A DNA stretch of 64,000 bases from DATBJG01 sp963790545 (GTDB lineage Bacteria > Acidobacteriota > Vicinamibacteria > Vicinamibacterales > JAMQPK01), in contig CAWBPA010000021.1 of NCBI GenBank assembly GCA_963790545.1, positions 124,001 to 188,000 of the forward strand. The letters are read 5' to 3'. This document shows, in pieces, positions 26,116-35,013 of this stretch; within the stretch, counting starts at the first letter, position 1; each line of letters starts with the position of its first letter. The position numbers and the translations under genes were made by a program. The notes beneath the pieces are model-generated. The model did not search any database. It had not been told where the DNA came from and was given only the letters and a program-made list of their open reading frames with translations.

Positions 26116-28518
26116 CTACTTCGAGGTCGGGGCGCGAACATCAGGTGGAAGAAGGGGCGCAATCTCGGCACGTAACCGCGCATAGCCAGCCTGAATGGCT
26201 TCCCGTCCTTTCCTGACCGCGGAATTGCCTGCCACGTTTCGCCACGGAAACCACGACTGCTGGAGCGCGGTTTGCGCGCTGACACCATCGAGGGGGATCG
26301 CCCATATGCGCAACAACGGCTCGGCATCGGCAATCTGGCGTAACCAGGCCGCGGCAACCTGAGCGTCGCCAGCGGCAGCGGCCGCGACAGCCGCGCACCG
26401 GGCGTGTGCGGGGGTTCGGTCAGGAGCCGCCGCACGGGCAAGAATGGATTCAGCCTCCTTGCGCGCCTCGCGACGACCAGCACTCACGAGCAGGCCAACA
26501 CGCACAGCCCTGGCCTCGCAAAATTCCGGATACTGCTCCACCAGCTGCGCCGACGCGGCCGTCGCATCGCCAACCCGGCCAGAAGTGGCCAGTGCACGCA
26601 CGCGACGCAGCTGTCGACCGGGATCCGTGCCTCCCACTATCGGCTCGACAATGGACGGCGGCGACGACAGGCGACCGAGCGCTGCCACACTTTCAACGTT
26701 GTCCGGATCCAGGCTGAGCGCCCGCTGATACAACGTCCTGGCGCGATCAGGATCGAATTCGCTGATTTGATTTGCCAACTCGGCGTACAGGTCAGCACGC
26801 GAAGGGTCGAGCTCGATCGCCCGTGTTAACGAGGTGACCGCCTCACGGAATGTCGGGACTGCAAGGGCATGTGCCATGTGCGCTGCCGGCAGATCTGGAT
26901 CGGCGGCCAAGGCGTTCGCGGCAGCGCGACGGACCCGCTGCCACGCGACTTCGTCGTCGATCCGCGCCGAGTCCACGAGATCGCGATAGGAAGCCGCGGC
27001 CAGGGCTGCGTGACCTTCCGCCAGCGTGGGATCTTCAGTCGTTGCGTCCTCGTACAGTTTGATGGCCCCTTTCAAGTCCCCGCGTGCTTCGGCATCGCGC
27101 CCTTCGAGGTATCGATCGTAGGCGTCCGGATCGACCACCCGCGAGACGGCTCGCGCATGCGCGGCACCGGCTGGAGGCGGCAGGCCCAACGTCTTCGCGA
27201 CCGTATGAGCGACCGTTGCTTCAGTTGACACGATCTGGGAGCGAGAAGACGAGAAGGTGTTCCGGGCCAGTACTGTACCCGTGTCCACTTCGACCAGCGA
27301 GGTGACGAGCGCGATTTGATCGCCATCTCCCCGAATGGTCCCCGTCAGTGCAACCGCAGCGCCCGCGTTTCGCAACTGCATTTTCGGATCCCGACTCCGG
27401 CGTAATCGCAGCGAGGACCGTTCCACGACTTTCACGCCGACCGTTCCAAGTCGTGCCATCAGCGCTTCGGCGATCCCGTCGGCCCTGATCACGGACATCG
27501 TGCCCTCTGCCTCAAAGGGAAACACCACCATCACGGCAGGTGGCGGTGTACCGAACCATCGACGCCAGAGCGCGCTCGCGTCGGCTCTCCACACCCACGC
27601 CGCACCTGCCGCGACCGCCACGAGGACGACAGCAAACAGCCAGGCCGAGGGACGGTGGCCGCTGGACGGTGAAGCCCGAGTGAACTCAGCTTCATGAGTT
27701 GCCGTGCGCACATCGAGGATGGCCGCCACCCCTCGCAGCTCCGCCGCAATGGTGGCTGCACTCTGGTAACGTGCATTCGGATCGCGCGCCAGCATGCGGC
27801 CCACGATCGCGTCAAGCTCGGCCGGCACGGTGCGATTGACTCCACTTGGTACCGGCGTGCCGTCACGCCCCATCTTCGCAAACGCCTGCCGTCCTGTGAG
27901 CATCTCGAAAAGGACGCAGCCGAGCGCAAAGATGTCGGCCTTGGAATCCGAGCGTCCACCGGCAATTTCCTCCGGTGCAAGATACGAAGCGATCTCCTGC
28001 CCATGAGCCGCCTCTCCCGCAGCGGCCGAGGTTGCACGGGCGGCCCCTCCGTTTGTGAAGGCGGCCATGCCAAAGTCAAGCAGCTTGGCGCGGTCCTTGG
28101 GAGTGACGACAATGGTGGCGGGTCGGATATCTCCGTGGGTCAGGTCGACCGCATGTGCCTCGGCCAGCGCGTCGGCGAGTTGAATGCCAAATTCAACCGC
28201 CCGGCGCGGGTGGATCGGACGGCCCCCAATCACGCGAGAAAGCGGCTCGCCCGGCACGAACTCGAAGACAAGATAAATGCGCTCACCCTGCTCGCCGACC
28301 TCGAACAATGTCGCAATGCTCGGGTGTGACAACGCGGTCAGTGTGCGGGCCTGGCTCAACAGTGCAGCTCGGCGCTCCCCGTCCGCACTGAGATCGGCTG
28401 GCGGGACCTTGATGGCGACCGTGCGGCCGAGCCTGGTATCGCGCGCCCGATAGACATCCCCGAGGCCGCCCGTGCCAATCTGTTCAAGAAGCTTGTAGTG
28501 GGCGATGGCCTCGGGCAT
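26116..28518 (-). CDS. Ser/Thr protein kinase with membrane anchor and TPR region
   Basis: 800 residues. The kinase domain (about 1-270) has glycine loop IGTGGLGDVYRA, VAIKVP Lys, the catalytic loop LTHGDIRPATIVV and LLDFG. The usual HRDLKPxN therefore reads HGDIRPAT: the catalytic Asp is kept, but Arg, Lys and Asn are replaced. A transmembrane segment (AWLFAVVLVAVAAGAAWVW) precedes a TolB-N/adenylate cyclase-type region (VVFPFEAEGTMSVIRADGI) and then about ten TPR-like helices to the end. It may be a weak kinase or a pseudokinase receptor. The FHA protein nearby is a candidate reader. Confidence 0.9.
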   Translation of the reverse strand: MPEAIAHYKLLEQIGTGGLGDVYRARDTRLGRTVAIKVPPADLSADGERRAALLSQARTLTALSHPSIATLFEVGEQGERIYLVFEFVPGEPLSRVIGGRPIHPRRAVEFGIQLADALAEAHAVDLTHGDIRPATIVVTPKDRAKLLDFGMAAFTNGGAARATSAAAGEAAHGQEIASYLAPEEIAGGRSDSKADIFALGCVLFEMLTGRQAFAKMGRDGTPVPSGVNRTVPAELDAIVGRMLARDPNARYQSAATIAAELRGVAAILDVRTATHEAEFTRASPSSGHRPSAWLFAVVLVAVAAGAAWVWRADASALWRRWFGTPPPAVMVVFPFEAEGTMSVIRADGIAEALMARLGTVGVKVVERSSLRLRRSRDPKMQLRNAGAAVALTGTIRGDGDQIALVTSLVEVDTGTVLARNTFSSSRSQIVSTEATVAHTVAKTLGLPPPAGAAHARAVSRVVDPDAYDRYLEGRDAEARGDLKGAIKLYEDATTEDPTLAEGHAALAAASYRDLVDSARIDDEVAWQRVRRAAANALAADPDLPAAHMAHALAVPTFREAVTSLTRAIELDPSRADLYAELANQISEFDPDRARTLYQRALSLDPDNVESVAALGRLSSPPSIVEPIVGGTDPGRQLRRVRALATSGRVGDATAASAQLVEQYPEFCEARAVRVGLLVSAGRREARKEAESILARAAAPDRTPAHARCAAVAAAAAGDAQVAAAWLRQIADAEPLLRIWAIPLDGVSAQTALQQSWFPWRNVAGNSAVRKGREAIQAGYARLRAEIAPLLPPDVRAPTSK

Positions 28519-28521
28519 CCG

Positions 28522-29238
28522 CTATTTCCGCGGTTTGGATGGACGAATTTCGACCCGGCTTGGAAGGCTGCGACGAGGATGTTCAATCAAATCCACGACA
28601 ACCTGCGCCACATCCTCCGGGGCCAGCTTCCAATCGGCCGTCCCATGGCCCCCGAATCCGGTGCTGACCGATCCGGGCATGATGTAGCTAACACGGATAT
28701 CGTCCTGACGGACTTCCTGCATGAGGGCCTCAGTAAACGCGTTCAGTCCCGCCTTGGTCGCGCAGTAGCCGGCGGCGCCGGCGAAGGCGTTGGTTCCTGA
28801 AAGGCTGGAAATGTTGATGATCCACCCAGCTCCACGCCGCCTCAGGTGCGGGAGCGCGGCATGGCAGCAATTGAAGACACCCGTCAGGTTGGTATCGATC
28901 ATCGCCCGCCAATCGTCGGGCGACGTTTCCGTCACGAGGCCGAATTTTCCAATTCCCGCGTTGTTGACCAGAATGTCGAGGCCGCCAAACCGTTGTACCG
29001 TCGTCTCGATGAGTTTCTCGACCTGACCGTAGTCCCGAACATCTGCACGACACGTCTGAACACCACCTGCGGGCACAACCTTCGCCAGCCGGGCGCCTGC
29101 GTCCGCGAGATGCGCCGGATCGACACCGCAAATCGCCACGTTGGATCCTCGCGACGCAAGCGCTGTCGCAATTGCGAGTCCGATGCCGCGTGAGCCGCCG
29201 GTCACAATGGCGGTCTGACCCTCAAATGGTGTGGACAT
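28522..29238 (-). CDS. Short-chain dehydrogenase/reductase
   Basis: 238 residues of a classical SDR. Cofactor motif TGGSRGIG, NNAG (LVNNAGIGKFG), catalytic Ser in IINISSLSG and YxxxK in YCATKAGLNAF. The reaction is NAD(P)-dependent oxidation or reduction of an alcohol/ketone, with 3-oxoacyl-ACP reductase-like proteins closest in pattern. The substrate is not known. It starts upstream of the kinase with a three-base gap, so the two may be co-transcribed. It is divergent from the malate dehydrogenase-like gene across nonamer repeats. Confidence 0.92.
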   Translation of the reverse strand: MSTPFEGQTAIVTGGSRGIGLAIATALASRGSNVAICGVDPAHLADAGARLAKVVPAGGVQTCRADVRDYGQVEKLIETTVQRFGGLDILVNNAGIGKFGLVTETSPDDWRAMIDTNLTGVFNCCHAALPHLRRRGAGWIINISSLSGTNAFAGAAGYCATKAGLNAFTEALMQEVRQDDIRVSYIMPGSVSTGFGGHGTADWKLAPEDVAQVVVDLIEHPRRSLPSRVEIRPSKPRK

Positions 29239-29251
29239 GATTCCCCCCCGG

Positions 29252-29305
29252 GAACGATCCGAACGACCCAGAACGATCCGAACGACTCGAACGACTCGAA
29301 CGATC
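29252..29305. repeat. Six tandem GAACGAYYC nonamers
   Basis: Units begin at 29252, 29261, 29271, 29280, 29289 and 29298; one has an extra base. A TATACAAT that could serve as a -10 for the rightward gene starts at the end of the array, so the repeats would occupy its -35 region. Confidence 0.85.
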
Positions 29306-29321
29306 TATACAATATCGCACG

Positions 29322-30167
29322 ATGCGCGCTGCTGCCGTGATCGGAGCGGGCGAACTGGGCGCCAGCATTGCCCGCGCGCTGGCAACGAGAGGACACGTGT
29401 TGGAAGTCCGGTTGATCGATCAGGCGATCGGGGTTGCGACGGGCAAGGCCCTCGACATTCAGCAAGCCGGACCGATCGAGCGGTCCGCAACGCGGGTCTA
29501 TGCCTCCAGCGAGGCAACCGCCGCCGTCGGGGCAGACGTGATCCTTCTTGCTGACCCGCTTGGGTCCGGTGAGCTCCAGGGGGACTCCGGACTCGCGGTC
29601 GTTCGGCAACTTGCCCATATCGATCGAGCGGCCGTGATCGTGTGCGCTGGCGCACGCCAACACCGCCTTCTCGAGCAGGGTGTGGGCGAATTACATCTCG
29701 ATCGCACCCGGTTCTTTGGTTCGGCCCCCGAGGCGCTTGTGTCGGCACTGCGGGCCATGGTGGCCGTGGAGGCCGACGTTTCTCCGTCCACAGTCGCGCT
29801 CACTGCGTTAGGCAGGATTCCAGACCGGATCGTAGTACTCTGGAGAGACGTGACGGTGGCTGGTCGACCACTCGCACGGGTGCTCGACGCCGCGCAGATC
29901 GGGCGACTCGAGCGACGTGCCGGACTCCTCCGATCGCCGGGTCCGTTGACCTTGGCGGCAGCGGCAGCCCGAATCGCCGAGGCGGTTGTGACGGGGTCCC
30001 GGAAAGTCTTCTGCTGCACGGTCGCACTTGACGGAGAGTTCGGGATGCGCCGCACGCTCTCGTCACTGCCGGTCGTGATTGGTCCCGGAGGGATCAGACG
30101 CATGGTCGCTCCGACACTCGATGGACGGGAGCAGACGCTCCTCGAAAACGCGGTCGCATCTTCGTAG
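29322..30167 (+). CDS. Malate/lactate dehydrogenase-like protein lacking catalytic residues
   Basis: 281 residues with the Rossmann start AAVIGAGELGASIARAL and the typical LIDQAIGVATGKALDIQQ after the second strand, so the fold is that of LDH/MDH. The active site is degenerate. The loop normally carrying catalytic His (GxHGD) reads LGRIPDRIV, and the substrate-binding Arg loop reads ADPLGSGELQGDSG. The C-terminal domain is shortened. It is probably not a dehydrogenase; it could bind NAD(H) or have been repurposed. It is followed 45 bases later by the M28 peptidase gene in the same direction. Confidence 0.7.
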   Translation: MRAAAVIGAGELGASIARALATRGHVLEVRLIDQAIGVATGKALDIQQAGPIERSATRVYASSEATAAVGADVILLADPLGSGELQGDSGLAVVRQLAHIDRAAVIVCAGARQHRLLEQGVGELHLDRTRFFGSAPEALVSALRAMVAVEADVSPSTVALTALGRIPDRIVVLWRDVTVAGRPLARVLDAAQIGRLERRAGLLRSPGPLTLAAAAARIAEAVVTGSRKVFCCTVALDGEFGMRRTLSSLPVVIGPGGIRRMVAPTLDGREQTLLENAVASS

Positions 30168-30212
30168 CGGGCCGGGAATGTCCTGGCCACAGGATCTGGA
30201 AGGGAGAATGGC

Positions 30213-32109
30213 GTGGTGACGAGAACGAGGTTCCATCGCGCGGCCCCAACGGCGCGGCTTGTCGCTGCGCTCATTCTCTCCGTTGGCGCGCTCGGCATCC
30301 CAGGGCGAGCCGCCACCCAGCAAATCGAGTCACAAGCGTATCTCGAGCACATCAAGTTTCTCTCGTCGGATGAACTCCAGGGGCGCGGGAACGGTTCGAC
30401 GGGGCTCGAGCGTGCGGCCGACTACATCGCAATGCAGTTCCGCGCGGCCGGTCTGGAGCCCGGTGGAGACGACCGCACGTATTTCCAGAAGTTCGAGCTG
30501 GTCAGCGGACTGACCGTCGGCTCATCCAACACGGTGACGCTCAGTGGCCCACTCGCATCAAAAACATTGAGGCTGGGGAGCGACTACGAACCGCTGTCGA
30601 TCATCAGTCCAAGCGCGCAGGGGCCTGCTGAACAGTCGGTTTCCGCTCCTCTTGTGTTCGTCGGTTACGGGATTTCGGCGCCCTCGTACAACTACGACGA
30701 CTACGCCGGTCTCGATGTGTCCGGCAAGGTCGTGCTCGTGCTGCGGCACGAGCCTCAAGAGAACGACGAGCGGAGCGTGTTCCAGGGCCGCACGCACAGC
30801 GAGCATGCGACGTTCGTCCGGAAAGCGCAGGTCGCACGTTCTCATGGTGCGCGGGCGATTCTTCTTGTGGAAGACCCACGGCATGCCGATCGAACGGACT
30901 TCTCCCGATGGCTGCGCGAACCCCAGGCAGAAGAGTACGGGCTGCCGCTTCTTCACATCCCCCGGGCCAGCGTTCAGGAAGTGGTCGGGTCACAGATTGA
31001 TCTCGACGAAATCATGCGTGGTATCGATGCCGACCTCAAACCTCGTTCACGGGAGCTACGGGGAGTGTCGGTCACCTACACGCAAACCCTCACCAAGAAC
31101 CGACACATCGTGAGGAACGTGATTGGGATCCTTCGGGGTTCCGATCCTGCCAGAGCCCGTGAATCTGTAGTCCTTGGCGCACACTACGACCATCTCGGTC
31201 TCAGTGGCAGATTCTCGTTGTCAGAAGGTTCGACGGGTCAGGTGCACAACGGCGCCGATGACAACGCGTCGGGTACGGCTGCCATCATTGAAATCGCGAA
31301 GCTGGCGGTCACGAAAGGGACGAAGCTGCCTCGCTCACTGGTGTTCGTGGCCTTTGCAGGTGAAGAGCTCGGCTTGCTGGGGTCGAGCCACTATGTGAGT
31401 CACCCTGCACTGCCACTCGAACAGACGGTGGCCATGATCAACCTGGATATGGTCGGTCGAGCCAACGGGCGCATCCTGGTAAGTGGACTCGAAAACGCGC
31501 CAGATCTCGAAGAGGATCTCAAAGCCGCGCAAAGCAGGACTGTCCCTCACCGTCAGCACAAGCCGCGAGGGATCGGCAGGCCTTGGGGCCAGCGACGACA
31601 CCTCCTTTTCGTTGCGCGCGGTACCGTCGATTTTCTTCTTTTCCGGCCTTCATGCCGACTATCACCGTCCCAGCGACGATTGGGAGAAGATCGATGCGCC
31701 AGGCGGATCCGCCGTCGCGAGCCTGGCGTACGGTCTCGCCGCCCGCATCGCGTCGCGGCCGGATCGGGTTACCTTCGTTCCATCGCAACCACAGAACGCC
31801 TCCGGCTCTGGCTCAACGGGCTCCGCATCCGGCGGCGGCTACGGACCGTACTTTGGTTCAATTCCCGACTTTGCGGAAGGAGACTCGACCGGCGTGAAGT
31901 TTGCCGATGTGCGCGAGGGAAGCCCCGCCGCGAAGGCCGGGTTACAAAGAGACGATGTGATGACGTCGTTTGGCGGGATGCCGATCAAAACACTCTACGA
32001 CTTCACCTTCGCGTTGCGCGAGAAGAAGCCAGGCGACAAAGTCGAGGTCGTCGTCCTTCGCAATGGCAAGGAAATCAGAACAATGGTCGAGCTGACGAAT
32101 CGACCGTAG
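30213..32109 (+). CDS. Secreted M28 metallopeptidase with PA and PDZ domains (frameshifted)
   Basis: An N-terminal signal segment (LVAALILSVGALGIPG) is followed by a PA-type insert (about 130-250) and the M28 zinc peptidase with GAHYDHLG, NGADDNASG, FAGEELGLLGSSHY and NLDMVGR. The last zinc His (LHADYHRPSDDWEKID) and a C-terminal PDZ domain (KFADVREGSPAAKAGLQRDD) are in the next frame. A one-base shift at about 31527-31533 joins DLKAA to KAGLSLTVS. With it, every zinc ligand is present. The likely role is extracellular or periplasmic aminopeptidase. Without correction the frame runs on to 32135 and loses the last ligand. Confidence 0.88.
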
Positions 32110-32223
32110 CTGGGGCTTTCGACTTTGGGCTTTAGGCTTTGGGCAAGACTAAGCGGATCAGCGCTGGAGCCAAGATCCGGAGCGTAAGCGACGGCAGCGC
32201 GTGGGGGTGGGGCCCCACGCGAG

Positions 32224-32838
32224 CTAATGAATAGTCGTGGACCGATGGAGCTTGATCCCTTCAGCAAAGTCTGACAGCTGGTCGCGAAGGATGAGACGAC
32301 CGCGGTGCAGGCGCGACTTCAGCGTCTGGCCCTTCACGCGCAGCACGGCACTGGCTTCCTCGGTTGACAGCCCTTCGATATCGCGCAGGATGACGGGCGC
32401 GCGGTAGAGGACCGGGAGCTCCCTCAGAGCCTTGGCGAGCGCAGTCCGAAGCTCGCTACGCAGAACTTCCTCATCAGCGAGTGGCGCCGAGTCCGCGACG
32501 TCCGGTCGGACCGCGGGTCGATGGCTACCACCGTCTCGGGCAGCGTCTTCGATGGCAGCCTGCCGTGCGGCACGGCCGCTGCGAAGCTTGGACATGGCGC
32601 TGTTGAACGTGATGCGGTAGATCCATGAGGACAACGCGGCATCGCCTCGAAATGCGCCGATTCGCTGGAAAACCTTCAACAGCACGTCCTGAGTGACCTC
32701 CTCGGCATCCTCAGCGTTCTTGAGATAGCGGAGCGCAAGCTGATATACCCGCGATCCGTACGTGCTGGCCAGATCGCCCACGGCGTCCTCTTCGCCGTTG
32801 CGCAATCGTGTCACGAGAGTCTGTTCGATGGGTTCCAT
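32224..32838 (-). CDS. ECF-type RNA polymerase sigma factor
   Basis: 204 residues. Region 2 includes YLKNAEDAEEVTQDVLLKVFQRIGAF and SSWIYRITFNSAMSKLR. Region 4 includes LPVLYRAPVILRDIEGLSTEEASAVLRV and LKSRLHRGRLILRDQL. It directs polymerase to a small regulon, perhaps envelope stress. ATG 32838 (MEPIEQTLVTRLRNG) is the conserved start; longer frames overlap the upstream palindrome. No zinc-finger anti-sigma gene lies next to it, unlike most ECF operons. It is convergent with the M28 gene. Confidence 0.92.
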   Translation of the reverse strand: MEPIEQTLVTRLRNGEEDAVGDLASTYGSRVYQLALRYLKNAEDAEEVTQDVLLKVFQRIGAFRGDAALSSWIYRITFNSAMSKLRSGRAARQAAIEDAARDGGSHRPAVRPDVADSAPLADEEVLRSELRTALAKALRELPVLYRAPVILRDIEGLSTEEASAVLRVKGQTLKSRLHRGRLILRDQLSDFAEGIKLHRSTTIH

Positions 32839-32861
32839 GCTGGTAAGAACACCTGACCGGA

Positions 32862-32880
32862 CCAGATTATTCCAATCTGG
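32862..32880. promoter_or_regulatory. Palindrome in the sigma factor leader
   Basis: CCAGATT, five bases, AATCTGG: perfect seven-base arms 24-42 bases upstream of the sigma factor ATG. It may be an operator or an mRNA hairpin near the ribosome site. The minus-strand loop GGAAT resembles an ECF -35, but no convincing -10 follows. Confidence 0.4.
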
Positions 32881-32933
32881 CGGGGGCGTCGGCCGTAATA
32901 TCAATGAAATGAACCGTTTACGACCAGAAGTTA

Positions 32934-33620
32934 CTATCGGGCCACCGCAGCCGTGAGTGGCTCGGAGTCTGCCAGCGATCGATCGAACACATCGCACAGA
33001 TGGCGGCTCAGGGCGCGGTGAACCTCGACCGGCTTAGGGGGTTGCCCCAGCAGACGCGCCAGCGACGTCACCCCATGGTCGCGGATCCCGCACGGCACGA
33101 TGAAGTTGAAGTGAGCCAGGTCGGTCGACACGTTGAACGCAAACCCGTGGCTCGTGATCCACCGTGAAATACGGACGCCAATTGCCCCAAGCTTTTCGCC
33201 CTCAACCCAGACCCCGCTCAGCCCGGCAATTCGGATGGCTCGAACGCCGAAATCACCGGCTGTACGGATCATCACTTCCTCGAGGTCACGAACGTAACGG
33301 TGGACGTCGCATCGATCCGGCTTCAGATCAAGGATCGGGTATCCGACAACCTGGCCCGGCCCGTGGTACGTCACATCGCCGCCGCGCCCGGCCTCGAACA
33401 CTTCAATCCCCCGGGCAGCGAGCACCTCAGGAGTGGCCAGGATGTGAGGGGAAGTGGCTCCACCCTTGACGCCGACCGTGATCACGGGCGGATGTTCGAG
33501 CAGCAGCAGGACATCACCGATCCGACCAGAGCGGCGGTGTTCGACGAGCTGCCTCTGCAACGAAACAGCGTCGCCGTATGGGACCTGCCCGAGATGGTGA
33601 ACCTGGAGCGTGCGCGTCAT
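32934..33620 (-). CDS. lipB: Octanoyl-ACP:protein transferase LipB
   Basis: Moves octanoate from ACP to lipoyl domains, the first step of lipoate synthesis. 228 residues with the conserved RGGDVTYHGPGQVVGYPI, the Lys of GEKLGAIGVRI and the catalytic Cys in FNFIVPCGI. Its ATG overlaps the E2 stop by four bases (33617-33620), so its translation is coupled to that of a lipoylated substrate. LipA is not in the window. Confidence 0.96.
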   Translation of the reverse strand: MTRTLQVHHLGQVPYGDAVSLQRQLVEHRRSGRIGDVLLLLEHPPVITVGVKGGATSPHILATPEVLAARGIEVFEAGRGGDVTYHGPGQVVGYPILDLKPDRCDVHRYVRDLEEVMIRTAGDFGVRAIRIAGLSGVWVEGEKLGAIGVRISRWITSHGFAFNVSTDLAHFNFIVPCGIRDHGVTSLARLLGQPPKPVEVHRALSRHLCDVFDRSLADSEPLTAAVAR

Positions 33621-34915
33621 TCGTCCGGGAAATTTTCGAGGATTGCCTTCAGCTTGGACATGAACTGGTCGGCGACTGCGCCGTCTATGATCCGATGATC
33701 GTAGCCGAGCGTCAGGTAGGCCATGTGCCGAATCGCGATGGCGTCACCAACGACCACGGGACGCTTCTCCACGGCTCCAACACCCAGAATGGCCACCTGG
33801 GGCTGATTGATGATGGGCATGCCAAACAACGCCCCGAAGACGCCAGGGTTCGTAATCGTAAACGTGCCCCCCTGCACGTCATCGGGCGAAAGGCGCTTGG
33901 CGCGGGCCCGTGCGGCAAGATCCGAAATTGATTTGCTGAGACCCAGCAGGTTTTTCTCGTGCGCGCCTTGAATGACCGGCACGATCAGGCCCCAGTCCAG
34001 GGCGACAGCGATCCCTAAATTAATGTCACGCCTGTAAACGATGTTGTCGCCGTCCACGGAGGCGTTCACGATGGGGACAGCGCGAAGGGCCTCGACCACG
34101 GCACGCGCGATATAGGAAAGAAACGTCAGCTTCGTTCCCTCACGTTCGTACTCTCCCTTTTTGGCCTCACGCAACTGTGCGACGCGCGAAAAATTTACCT
34201 CGAACACTGAGTGCACGTGGGCCGACGTTCGCCGGCTCGTGATCATGTGCTCGGCAATCTTGCGCCGCATGACACTCATCGGCACGATCTCGACGCTCTG
34301 GCCCGGCTTGAATTTCGGTGCGGCTGCTGCGGGAGGCGCCGCTGGGCCCGACGCCTTCGCAGGTTCGCCAACTTCGCTGAGACCCAGGTGGGCAAGAATG
34401 TCGTGTTTGGTGACCCGTCCGCTTATCCCGGTGCCCGAAAGCTCAGCGAGGTCGACACCGTGCTCGCTGGCAATGCGCCGCACGAGCGGCGATGACCGTT
34501 GGTGTCGTCCGTCGGCGGGCAGCTTTTCTTTCTGGGAAGGTGGGGATGATTGGGCCGGCTGTGCGGGCCGCGCAGACGGTGCGGCCTGCGTGGACGCGGG
34601 CTGGGCCCGCTTTGTCGACTCTGCCGCGGGAGGGCCCGCCGGTTGCTCGGATTTCGGAGCGGTTGCGGCCACTTCCTCCGCCTGGCCGATCATGGCCACC
34701 ACACTGTTGACCGGAACCGTTTCTCCTTCCTTGACTTTGATTTCGGTAATGACGCCTGCCGTGGGAGCTGGAATTTCCGCATCGACCTTGTCGGTGGAAA
34801 TTTCGAACATCGGCTCGTCGCGTTCGACCGTGTCGCCGACGTGCTTGATCCACCGCACGATCGTACCTTCAGCAATCGACTCGCCCATTTGAGGCATGAC
34901 CACAGGGGTTGGCAT
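33617..34915 (-). CDS. 2-oxo acid dehydrogenase E2 component (dihydrolipoamide acyltransferase)
   Basis: 432 residues: an N-terminal lipoyl domain with the lipoylated Lys in ISTDKVDAEIP, an Ala/Pro-rich linker (about 85-140), the peripheral-subunit binding domain (SPLVRRIASEHGVDLAELSGTG), a second linker, and the acyltransferase core with catalytic YDHRIIDGAVADQFM. Substrate class (succinyl, acetyl or branched-chain) cannot be fixed from sequence, and no E1 genes are adjacent. It lies between lpdA and lipB, all on the minus strand. Confidence 0.93.
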   Translation of the reverse strand: MPTPVVMPQMGESIAEGTIVRWIKHVGDTVERDEPMFEISTDKVDAEIPAPTAGVITEIKVKEGETVPVNSVVAMIGQAEEVAATAPKSEQPAGPPAAESTKRAQPASTQAAPSARPAQPAQSSPPSQKEKLPADGRHQRSSPLVRRIASEHGVDLAELSGTGISGRVTKHDILAHLGLSEVGEPAKASGPAAPPAAAAPKFKPGQSVEIVPMSVMRRKIAEHMITSRRTSAHVHSVFEVNFSRVAQLREAKKGEYEREGTKLTFLSYIARAVVEALRAVPIVNASVDGDNIVYRRDINLGIAVALDWGLIVPVIQGAHEKNLLGLSKSISDLAARARAKRLSPDDVQGGTFTITNPGVFGALFGMPIINQPQVAILGVGAVEKRPVVVGDAIAIRHMAYLTLGYDHRIIDGAVADQFMSKLKAILENFPDE

Positions 34916-34924
34916 AACGGAGTT

Positions 34925-35013
34925 TCTCAGTTTTCAGTTTTCAGTTTTCAGTCTTTTCGACCTTTAGCCTTTGTCCTTCGACCTTTGACCTTTGACCTTT
35001 GACCTTTAACCTT
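34925..35013. repeat. Heptamer tandem repeats TTTTCAG and GACCTTT
   Basis: About three TTTTCAG units (34930-34951) are followed by several GACCTTT units (34958-35012), the last four nearly perfect. It lies between lpdA and the E2 gene. Unlike other loci there is no complementary arm, so no hairpin forms. Confidence 0.85.
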
